From contig JACWEH010000009.1 of NCBI GenBank assembly GCA_014653585.1, positions 1 to 41,614 of the forward strand: a stretch of DNA of 41,614 nucleotides, in the 5' to 3' direction. The notes beneath the pieces are model-generated. The model did no database searches and was not told the DNA's origin. It was given only the letters and a program-made list of their open reading frames with translations. The DNA is from Pelagibacterales bacterium SAG-MED38 (lineage in GTDB: Bacteria > Pseudomonadota > Alphaproteobacteria > Pelagibacterales > Pelagibacteraceae). This document shows, in pieces, positions 35,816 through 41,614 of this stretch (its first letter is position 1; every line of letters starts with the position of its first letter). Position numbers and translations under genes: made by a program.

Positions 35816-36397
35816 ATGAAAATTTATCAAATAGACTCTAGTGCGAGAAAAGATGGCTCAACCTCAAGAGCTTTAGCGAAAAAACTTTTAAATAAAATAA
35901 AAAAACCTGGGGATGAGGTTATCTATAGAGATCTAAATGATGAGATGGTTTTTGTATCTAATTTGACAGAGTCAGGAATGAAAATAGATCCTAAGGATCA
36001 AACAGAAACACATAAAAAAATGTTTAAGCTTTCAGATACTCTTGTAAGGGAATTGAAAGAAAGTGATATCATAATTATATCTGCCCCAATTTACAATTAT
36101 GGACCTCCTGCAACCTTAAAAGCTTGGTCCGATCTTGCTGCTAGAATTGGGGAAACCTTTAAATTTAAACCGAATGGAAGGAGAGAGGGTTTATTAAAGA
36201 ATAAAAAAGCTTATTTAGTAATTACTTCAGGAGGTACCAAGCTTAATAGTAATGAAGATTTTCTTACTCCTTGGTTAAAGTTTATTTTAAACTTTTTTGG
36301 CATAGAAAAGGTAGAGGTAGTAAGTGCTGATCAAATGTCACTAGATTATGAAAAATCAATAAGAGATGCTGAAAAACAGATAGAAAATATATCTTAA
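35816..36397 (+). CDS. Flavodoxin-fold NAD(P)H-dependent oxidoreductase (azoreductase/quinone reductase type)
   Basis: A 193-residue FMN-dependent reductase of the AzoR/NQO family. Seen: an N-terminal phosphate-binding region IDSSARKDGSTSRALAKKLL, APIYNYGPPATLKAWSDLA for flavin, the middle LLKNKKAYLVITSGGTK and C-terminal helices. It reduces quinones or azo compounds in the cytoplasm, probably as a defence against redox-cycling. The stop shares TTAA (36394-36397) with the convergent dioxygenase gene. Confidence 0.88.
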   Translation: MKIYQIDSSARKDGSTSRALAKKLLNKIKKPGDEVIYRDLNDEMVFVSNLTESGMKIDPKDQTETHKKMFKLSDTLVRELKESDIIIISAPIYNYGPPATLKAWSDLAARIGETFKFKPNGRREGLLKNKKAYLVITSGGTKLNSNEDFLTPWLKFILNFFGIEKVEVVSADQMSLDYEKSIRDAEKQIENIS

Positions 36398-37494
36398 TAG
36401 TTAAATTTTCTCTTTAAATGTTTTAGTCTTCCTTCGGTACTATCGTAGTCAATATAACAACCCTGAAGAAAGCGATTACCTTCGCTTGCATCATACTTGG
36501 TTCTGCCATGTAATAATCTATAATTGTCCATCATTAATAAGTCTCCAGGTAATAATTTAAATTCAATTTTATAATTTTCAGAATTATATAGCTCAGACAA
36601 TTTTTTTCTCGCAGAATAAAATAACTCTAATTTCTCTTTGTCTATTAGAGGAACAAAATCTAGCCTGGGACTGAAGCGAACTTGTTTAAAATTTCCACTT
36701 TCATCTAATTTAATCATTTCAGCCCAGTCCTCTAAAACTATCGTTTGATCTATAAATTGAAATCGTATTTTAATTTCCGTTAACATTTTATAGTAATCTG
36801 GAAAATCTTGTTTGAGTTTCTCAGATACAGTGTATCCATCAACAAGAGTTGATAAACCACCAGTTACCTCATTTTCAATGCATTGAAGAATTTGAATACA
36901 TGGCACAGGATTTCTATAAGGGTTATCAGTATGGGGGGCCAGATCTAAAGATGTATAAGCTAAATCATTTGGGTTTGGTTTTGATTGTACATTAAAAAAT
37001 TCCCCAAAGTTTGTTCGCCTAACACTACCGATTGAGTTAGCAAACTTTACAATAAAATTATCTTTTGTAGGTACATTTTTAAAGATTACAAAACCATATT
37101 GATAAAAATTTATTAAAGCTTTGTACATTTCATAGGTCTCAAATAAATCTTCATCAAACTCGAAAGTATTTTGCTCGCTGAATGAAGAGTCCCATTTCAT
37201 TTTTTCTATTTGTTTAATTTCATTGATATTAGAAAATTCTTTAAAAATATCGATAACAGAAATTTTTGTTGAAGCACCGTCATTAAAATTTACCTCTAAG
37301 AAATCACTGGATAAATTTAAGTCTTTTATTTTTATATTTTCTTGTAATTGAGTAGGATCAAATAATCGTTGTTTAGTTGATTTATCAACAAAATTTTCTC
37401 CATTTACTCTCTCCCTTAGCCAAAAAGGATGAATTTCTTTTTTAAAACCCTTACTTTCAAAAAATACCTTATTATTTTTTAACTCCAATTTCAT
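36394..37494 (-). CDS. TauD/TfdA-fold Fe(II)/2-oxoglutarate dioxygenase, gamma-butyrobetaine-hydroxylase-like
   Basis: A 366-residue protein in two parts: an N-terminal GBBH-like domain (about 5-95; IHPFWLRERVNG) and a C-terminal TauD domain with iron ligands His188, Asp190 (LAPHTDNP) and His329 (NYRLLHGRT), and Arg341 (EGNRFLQG) for 2-oxoglutarate. The same architecture serves gamma-butyrobetaine hydroxylase, trimethyllysine hydroxylase and 2-trimethylaminoethylphosphonate dioxygenase, all acting on quaternary ammonium compounds. The N-terminal cysteines that bind zinc in animal enzymes are absent. The substrate is not determined. Confidence 0.87.
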   Translation of the reverse strand: MKLELKNNKVFFESKGFKKEIHPFWLRERVNGENFVDKSTKQRLFDPTQLQENIKIKDLNLSSDFLEVNFNDGASTKISVIDIFKEFSNINEIKQIEKMKWDSSFSEQNTFEFDEDLFETYEMYKALINFYQYGFVIFKNVPTKDNFIVKFANSIGSVRRTNFGEFFNVQSKPNPNDLAYTSLDLAPHTDNPYRNPVPCIQILQCIENEVTGGLSTLVDGYTVSEKLKQDFPDYYKMLTEIKIRFQFIDQTIVLEDWAEMIKLDESGNFKQVRFSPRLDFVPLIDKEKLELFYSARKKLSELYNSENYKIEFKLLPGDLLMMDNYRLLHGRTKYDASEGNRFLQGCYIDYDSTEGRLKHLKRKFNY

Positions 37495-37559
37495 TTAATT
37501 TTGAATCATTATTAAAAATTAAGCTTTAATCAATGGTAATAAAATAGTATTAGAGCGAT

Positions 37560-38363
37560 GTGCAAATTGTAAAATCATCAGATTATAAACTTTATTCTAA
37601 ATTTATTGAAAATTTAGCTTATAAATTGACAAGATTTTATTATTCAAAACTAAACAAATCCTTCAAAGTATCCAATAAACTTAAAAGTGGCTATGATCCA
37701 GTGACAACTGCCGACAGAGCTTTTGAAAGATTTATAAGAAATGAGATTAAAAAAAAATTTCCGAATCACCAAATTATAGGTGAAGAATTTGGCACGAAAA
37801 AAACTAAAAGTGATTACTCTTGGATTATTGATCCAATAGATGGAACCAGATCATTTGTGATAGGAAACCCAACATGGAGCAATTTAATATCTCTTAATTA
37901 TAAAGGTACTCCAATTTTAGGACTCGCGAATTTTCCAATTCTTAGAAAATTTTATTTTAATACCTCATATAATTCTTCATATGTTTCAGAGAATGGAAAA
38001 AAAAGGAAAATACTCGTCAACCAAAAAGCAACTTATTCAAATATGAAATTATCTGCAGCTTTTCATGGAAGTTTATCACTAAATAATCAAAAAAAAATTC
38101 CTCAAATTTTAAAGAGGATGCAATTTCCTTGTTCGGATGCTTTAAGTTATTCACATCTAGCCGAGGGTAAACTTGATGTCGTTATTCAATGTGGAAATAA
38201 AATTTGGGATATTCACGCCTTAATTCCAATTATTGAAGCTGCGAAAGGTTTAGTTTCAACTTGGAAAAATGATAATGCTAAGAAGGCTGGGAATATTATT
38301 TGTTCAGCTAATAATAGTTTGCATAAAAAAATGCTTAAAATATTAAAACCAGTTTCTAACTAG
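37560..38363 (+). CDS. hisN: Inositol-monophosphatase-family phosphatase, histidinol-phosphatase type
   Basis: A 267-residue metal-dependent phosphatase. Seen: SGYDPVTTADRAFERFIR, IGEEFG, the metal site WIIDPIDGTRSFVIGNPTW, and the second acid site in IWDIHALIPIIEAAKG. The DGTRSFVxGxPxW form is typical of HisN-type histidinol-phosphatases, so histidine synthesis is the first choice, with inositol-phosphatase or CysQ-type activity as alternatives. The start is GTG at 37560; an overlapping ATG at 37558 is in another frame and stops at once. The last eight bases overlap the convergent SMR-like gene. Confidence 0.85.
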   Translation: MQIVKSSDYKLYSKFIENLAYKLTRFYYSKLNKSFKVSNKLKSGYDPVTTADRAFERFIRNEIKKKFPNHQIIGEEFGTKKTKSDYSWIIDPIDGTRSFVIGNPTWSNLISLNYKGTPILGLANFPILRKFYFNTSYNSSYVSENGKKRKILVNQKATYSNMKLSAAFHGSLSLNNQKKIPQILKRMQFPCSDALSYSHLAEGKLDVVIQCGNKIWDIHALIPIIEAAKGLVSTWKNDNAKKAGNIICSANNSLHKKMLKILKPVSN

Positions 38364-38691
38364 TTTTACCTAAAGTATTTAATAGAATTACTCCAATAAT
38401 TATTAAACTAATTCCAATTATTCCGTAAAGGTTTGGAATTTGTTGATATTTAAAAACTCCAAACAATGTTACTGCTGTTATTGTTAAACCTCCATAAGTT
38501 GCGTATGTAAAACCAACTGGAATAATATCCATGGCTTTTGATAAACAAAAAATACAAGCAATTATTGATATTATACAAAAAATAGTTGGAGTCAGGATTG
38601 TAAATCCATTAGTAGATTTTAAATACCCATTTGAAGTTATTCCTAAGATAATTGCTAATATGAGAAAAATATATCCTGAAAAATTACTCAT
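38356..38691 (-). CDS. Small-multidrug-resistance (SMR) fold membrane protein without the membrane glutamate
   Basis: A 111-residue protein with four hydrophobic helices and the SMR layout: a GFT turn after helix 1 (NGFTILTPT), AMDIIPVGFTYATYGGLT and a final GIIGISLIIIGVILLN. Aligned with EmrE, Glu14, which binds proton and drug, is Gly17 here (LAIILGITSNGYLK), and Trp63 is a Tyr. No other acidic residue lies within the helices. It therefore cannot work as a normal proton-coupled drug exporter, and may be a lipid or polyamine carrier, or a partner of another protein. It follows DUF2798 by 14 bases. Confidence 0.75.
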   Translation of the reverse strand: MSNFSGYIFLILAIILGITSNGYLKSTNGFTILTPTIFCIISIIACIFCLSKAMDIIPVGFTYATYGGLTITAVTLFGVFKYQQIPNLYGIIGISLIIIGVILLNTLGKTS

Positions 38692-38705
38692 TATAAAGAA
38701 TAAAA

Positions 38706-38927
38706 CTATTTAATAATTTTATCTACAATTTTTTGTACCATGGGTGCTACTAATGATATTGCAACTAATGCTACGGGCAAACTTATAGACCAAGCTTTGA
38801 AGAATCTCATATAGTACATTTCATCAAAACCTGTATTAATATATGTAATTATCAAAGTCATAATTAAACTCATACTGAAACTCATAAGACAGATAAATAA
38901 AATTTTAGTATATTTTTTTGGTAACAT
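38706..38927 (-). CDS. DUF2798 domain-containing small membrane protein
   Basis: A 73-residue protein with two hydrophobic helices (about 8-30 and 43-63), of the DUF2798 type: MSLIMTLIITYINTGF and FFKAWSISLPVALVAISLVAP, with a short basic C-terminus. Function unknown. It lies between the TPR gene (five bases upstream) and the SMR-like gene in a row of co-directional genes. Confidence 0.8.
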   Translation of the reverse strand: MLPKKYTKILFICLMSFSMSLIMTLIITYINTGFDEMYYMRFFKAWSISLPVALVAISLVAPMVQKIVDKIIK

Positions 38928-38932
38928 TATTT

Positions 38933-39481
38933 CTAAATACTTTGTTTTTGCAATTCTAGCATAAGTTTTTCAATCATTATCATAGGAGATTTCATATATG
39001 GATGAACCTTGTGAGCTTCAATATAACTATCAATAGCTTTTTGATAATTTTGTAAAGCAGTTTGTACTAAACCTTGACCTGTGAGTGCTCCGAAATGTCT
39101 TTTTTCAATATCCAGCACTTTATTTATGTCTGCTTGAGACATTTCATATTTACCCATCAAATATAATACTGTGGCTCTTTTATTCCAAGCTTCTGCCCAA
39201 TTTGGATCTATTTCGATTACCTCTGTAAATATATTATAAGCATCCTCGAGTTTATTTTGAGACATCGAAGAAGATCCATCAGCCAAAAGATTTGTTAAAC
39301 TATCTTTAGTAGGGTGGGTGATCCAAAGATCCCATATTTTTGACTCAATTTTTTCCGAATTTTCAAAATTTGCAGCTTTTTTTAATTGATCAAACAGTTC
39401 ATCAATTTGTTTTTGATGTTTGTCATCAGCACATAAAGATGTTGTAAAAAAAATGAGAAAAAAAAATAAAATTTTCCTCAC
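38933..39481 (-). CDS. Exported TPR-repeat protein
   Basis: A 182-residue protein with an N-terminal signal (MRKILFFFLIFFTTSLCA, cleavage likely after Ala18) and about three tetratricopeptide repeats at about 66-99, 100-133 and 134-167; the second includes AWNKRATVLYLMGKYEMSQA. Cys17 does not fit a lipobox well. It should act as a periplasmic protein-binding scaffold. Start is GTG at 39479-39481, immediately after the TAA of the NTF2-like gene, so translation is probably coupled. Confidence 0.85.
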   Translation of the reverse strand: MRKILFFFLIFFTTSLCADDKHQKQIDELFDQLKKAANFENSEKIESKIWDLWITHPTKDSLTNLLADGSSSMSQNKLEDAYNIFTEVIEIDPNWAEAWNKRATVLYLMGKYEMSQADINKVLDIEKRHFGALTGQGLVQTALQNYQKAIDSYIEAHKVHPYMKSPMIMIEKLMLELQKQSI

Positions 39482-39802
39482 TTATTTGGACATTGGGGTA
39501 GCGCCGGTTTCTAAACTAACAATTTTTCCGTCTTTATATCTGTAAACTGCCATTACAGCTTCAACATTTCCGTCATTAAATGTAACCAAAGAATGGTGCA
39601 CACCCACTTCATCATTTTCATATACAACTCTAGCTTTATCTTGATTTATATCTCCACTCATTGCCCATTTGATAACATCAGCTTTTCCTAAAGAATTTCC
39701 AGATTTATGCATCGTGAATTTAAAATCATCATGCAAAAGTTCATTCATAGTTGCTTCGTCTTTCTTGTCTATTGCATCAGTATATCTTTTTAATATCGAC
39801 AT
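39482..39802 (-). CDS. NTF2/SnoaL-like protein
   Basis: A 106-residue single-domain protein: LKRYTDAIDKKDEATMNELL, then HDDFKFTMHKSG, GKADVIKWAM and HSLVTFNDGNVEAVMAVYRY, the pattern of a cone-shaped NTF2-like fold (SnoaL or ketosteroid-isomerase relatives). It may bind a small ligand; an enzyme activity is not evident. AAAGGAG precedes the ATG. One base separates it from the upstream DUF1330 gene. Confidence 0.75.
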   Translation of the reverse strand: MSILKRYTDAIDKKDEATMNELLHDDFKFTMHKSGNSLGKADVIKWAMSGDINQDKARVVYENDEVGVHHSLVTFNDGNVEAVMAVYRYKDGKIVSLETGATPMSK

Positions 39803-39803
39803 C

Positions 39804-40091
39804 TTATACTCCTTTAATTATTATCCCGTTACTAATTGAGTTTTTTAAACGGATTTGTTTAATTGGTTTGTATTCATCAGAGTTATACCACTCTAAAGCT
39901 TTTTCGTAACTTGGAAATTTAATGACAACTGTTCTAGGATATTCCCAATTTCCTTCTAAAACTTTGGTTTCACCTCCACGGATTATATAGTCTCCACCAA
40001 ATTTTTCGGCCAGTGGTTTAACTTTTTCAACATATTCCTTGTACTCTTCTGGTTTTTTTATCTCAATATTGAATATTGCGTAGCCTGACAT
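39804..40091 (-). CDS. DUF1330 protein (dimeric alpha/beta-barrel fold)
   Basis: A 95-residue protein: GYAIFNIEIKKPEEYKEYV, FGGDYIIRGGETKVLEG and VVIKFPSYEKALEWYNSDEY match DUF1330, a ferredoxin-like family of unknown function. The start shares a base with the TAA of the membrane-protein gene (TAATG). It is one of several small proteins of similar size in this array. Confidence 0.9.
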   Translation of the reverse strand: MSGYAIFNIEIKKPEEYKEYVEKVKPLAEKFGGDYIIRGGETKVLEGNWEYPRTVVIKFPSYEKALEWYNSDEYKPIKQIRLKNSISNGIIIKGV

Positions 40092-40507
40092 TAAACGTAG
40101 ATTTTATCAGATAAACCATAACAAAGCACTGCACTTAATATAGTCAAAAACATGGGTGCATAAATTGCTTCATCTGATGTTTTATCGGTGTGTCCAAGTT
40201 TATTTATTTTTGTACTATAGAAACCTACAATAAACGCTGAAAGGTTTTGTAAAAATATTAAATTAAAAAACGCCCAAGTTGCTTCTAAACCATTAGGTCG
40301 TATAAATCCTACATAAATAGCCATTACAGTTGAACCAATAAAAATAGAGCCAAAAAATCTCACAGCTCCTGCCCCTGTATCATGCATACCATATTGATTT
40401 AAAAAAGACTGCGTTTGAAACACACACCTAAATCCATAGTAAGCAAAACCTGCAAAGTGAATTACAAATAAAGATAAATAAATTATTCCATTAAATTTTT
40501 CTAACAT
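40091..40507 (-). CDS. Small four-helix membrane protein of unknown function
   Basis: A 138-residue protein with four hydrophobic helices, about 7-27, 48-68, 76-97 and 116-133. Distinct segments are HFAGFAYYGFRCVF, GAGAVRFFGSIFIGSTVM and NKLGHTDKTSDEAIYAPMF. I do not recognise the family. AAAGGA stands before its ATG, and its stop overlaps the start of the DUF1330 gene, so the two are translated together. Function unknown. Confidence 0.75.
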   Translation of the reverse strand: MLEKFNGIIYLSLFVIHFAGFAYYGFRCVFQTQSFLNQYGMHDTGAGAVRFFGSIFIGSTVMAIYVGFIRPNGLEATWAFFNLIFLQNLSAFIVGFYSTKINKLGHTDKTSDEAIYAPMFLTILSAVLCYGLSDKIYV

Positions 40508-40519
40508 TTTTAAAGTCCT

Positions 40520-40828
40520 TTAACTAAATATTGGTCTAATCTCATCTTCAATGGTACCTTCTATTGCAACTTCTTTTAACTGATCTAAAAGTTTTATATA
40601 TTCAGGATCTGCAGACATGTTAGCGTCAGCATCATTATCACCTTCAAACATGGGTCCAATTAAAGTTTCCCTTATTGTTCTTGGGTCTCCGCCCATTTGA
40701 AAAGAGAAATAAACATCATGATTGGGGTAATGTTTTTTTCTTACTGCAGCTAAACCTTTCCCAATCTCCATTGCCTTTCCTAGGCCATCGTCTTTTACTC
40801 TCATTGTTCTTGTATAAATTACTTTCAT
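40520..40828 (-). CDS. Small soluble protein of unknown function, possibly ferredoxin-like fold
   Basis: A 102-residue protein: VIYTRTMRVKDDGLGKAMEI, YFSFQMGGDPRTIRETLIGP and an acidic C-terminal half (EGDNDADANM, TIEDEIRP). The strand-helix-strand pattern at the start suggests a dimeric alpha/beta barrel (NIPSNAP or EthD relatives), but the family is not certain. SD AGAGGAAA lies before the ATG. It lies twelve bases upstream of the membrane-protein gene. Confidence 0.65.
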   Translation of the reverse strand: MKVIYTRTMRVKDDGLGKAMEIGKGLAAVRKKHYPNHDVYFSFQMGGDPRTIRETLIGPMFEGDNDADANMSADPEYIKLLDQLKEVAIEGTIEDEIRPIFS

Positions 40829-40870
40829 TTTTTTTCCTCTTAAATTTAATTAAAAAAGTTTTGGAATATT

Positions 40871-41158
40871 CTAGGCGTTGTAATCCATTACATTATCTGT
40901 GCACTCAGTAAATTTATGAGGCTCAAAAAAGTCATTCATTGATGCTAATTGTTTATTAATAGCTTCTGGATTTTTACCTTTCCACCAACAAAACATTTGC
41001 ATTGTATCTCCTGGAGTATTCCAAGTCATTTGACATGCTGCATCTTCACTAGTCATTGATTTTACAATATCTTCCATCTTCATTGATGCAACTGTCTCTG
41101 AAAATTTATCTTTCATCTCCTTTGATTTGAAAGTGTGAGTTACCATGTAATTTTTCAT
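40871..41158 (-). CDS. Small soluble protein of unknown function with Cys and Trp clusters
   Basis: A 95-residue protein: YMVTHTFKSKEMKDKFSETV, MTSEDAACQMTWNTPGD, MQMFCWWKGKNPEAINKQL and EPHKFTECTD. The pattern is that of a ferredoxin-like single domain, with three cysteines, three tryptophans and many Met residues. No family is recognised. An excellent SD (AAAGGAGA) precedes the ATG. A metal or ligand-binding role is only a guess. Confidence 0.65.
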   Translation of the reverse strand: MKNYMVTHTFKSKEMKDKFSETVASMKMEDIVKSMTSEDAACQMTWNTPGDTMQMFCWWKGKNPEAINKQLASMNDFFEPHKFTECTDNVMDYNA

Positions 41159-41168
41159 ATTTTCTCCT

Positions 41169-41459
41169 TTATAGATTTATTTTAGATAGTTCAAATAATT
41201 GCGCACTTTCTACACACTCTGCATAGATAGCTTTTGCAGTAGGATTATTACCAGTTACAAATTCTTTCATTCCAGCTTCATTATGAACATTAACTTTAAA
41301 TAACATCCCACTTTTATCTGGTATCATAGCGCCAATAGTTTTTTCAGGATAAGCAACACTTTTTCTGACACTCATACCTTCATCTGATTGCATCCAACCC
41401 ATGAAAGTTTCTAATTTACCCTCTTTAAGTTTAAGATGTACTAACATTTCTTTTTCCAT
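41169..41459 (-). CDS. Small soluble protein of unknown function, possibly dimeric alpha/beta-barrel fold
   Basis: A 96-residue protein: EMLVHLKLKEGKLETFMGWM, SVRKSVAYPEKTIGAMIPD, MLFKVNVHNEAGMKEFVTG and ECVESAQLFELSK. The length and strand-helix order suggest an antibiotic-monooxygenase-like fold. AAGGAGG before the ATG is the strongest ribosome binding site in this stretch, so the protein is probably well expressed. It lies 18 bases downstream of the truncated gene at the edge. Confidence 0.65.
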   Translation of the reverse strand: MEKEMLVHLKLKEGKLETFMGWMQSDEGMSVRKSVAYPEKTIGAMIPDKSGMLFKVNVHNEAGMKEFVTGNNPTAKAIYAECVESAQLFELSKINL

Positions 41460-41477
41460 TTTCCTCCTTTTTTAATT

Positions 41478-41614
41478 TTATCTTATTGAATGATATATTT
41501 CTCCACCCAAGCTTCGAGCAACACCATATTTTTCCATTATTTCACCAAATTTTGGAAAGTAATCGTTTTTCATCGCATTTTCCACGTGACGTTTAACACT
41601 ATCCATTGAGGTAA
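41478..41614 (-). CDS. 3' end of a further gene, product unknown
   Basis: On the minus strand an open frame enters from the right edge and ends at TAA (41478-41480), giving the last 45 residues: SMDSVKRHVENAMKNDYFPK, then FGEIMEKYGVARSLGGEIYH and SIR. No family is recognised from this fragment. Close spacing (18 bases) to the next gene indicates it belongs to the same transcript, so the operon promoter is outside the window. Confidence 0.6.
   Translation of the reverse strand, partial: TSMDSVKRHVENAMKNDYFPKFGEIMEKYGVARSLGGEIYHSIR

Noticed and set aside
1..41614. tRNA, rRNA, CRISPR, IS or prophage elements
   Set aside because: Read for and not found; gaps between genes are too short for most, and no repeats with regular spacing or transposase genes are present.

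Overview
The window is strongly AT-rich and densely packed: spacers are usually only a few bases, many neighbouring genes overlap, and there are no insertion sequences, CRISPR arrays, tRNA or rRNA genes. The gene content is that of a streamlined marine alphaproteobacterium, most likely Pelagibacterales (SAR11). This is inferred from base composition and from typical alphaproteobacterial neighbourhoods: purM | DUF2066-hda, NDUFA12-DUF2155, accC-accB-aroQ, rne | mrcA-prfB, tyrS | anmK and iscR-sufBCDS-U-T-A. No marker gene or database comparison was available.

Layout. 1-5.7 kb: the 5' part of purM, then DUF2066, a small DnaA-like AAA+ protein (Hda type), aspS, a free-standing TSCPD-domain protein related to the C-terminus of class II ribonucleotide reductase, the complex I accessory subunit NDUFA12 and DUF2155. 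5.7-10.7 kb: accC-accB-aroQ (fatty-acid and shikimate steps), divergent thiS-thiG (thiazole half of thiamine) and a shortened RNase E/G. 10.8-17.6 kb: mrcA, prfB with a programmed +1 frameshift, an AsmA-like envelope protein and tyrS. 17.7-19.5 kb: anmK (peptidoglycan recycling) and an alpha/beta hydrolase. 19.6-25.8 kb: a complete iron-regulated SUF operon with its IscR-type regulator and a recognisable palindromic operator. 25.8-29.6 kb: glnA, a YbaK-type deacylase, an EamA exporter and a homocysteine S-methyltransferase. 29.6-35.8 kb: two aldehyde dehydrogenase loci (one with DUF779, one with FAH hydrolase, CcdA and a divergent GYD protein). 35.8-38.7 kb: a flavodoxin-fold oxidoreductase, a TauD/GBBH-type dioxygenase, a HisN-type phosphatase and an odd SMR-like membrane protein. 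38.7-41.6 kb: a run of very small co-directional genes (DUF2798, TPR, NTF2-like, DUF1330, a four-helix membrane protein, several possible ferredoxin-fold proteins) that is the least explained part of the window.

Most of the window is housekeeping. The points most worth a second look are the minus-strand small-protein array at the right end, a 64-residue extremely basic stretch open in frame upstream of an aldehyde dehydrogenase, an RNase E without its zinc-link cysteines, an SMR protein without the essential membrane glutamate, and the fact that all ten convergent gene pairs abut or overlap, leaving no room for ordinary terminators. I found no clearly recognisable undescribed defence or mobile system.
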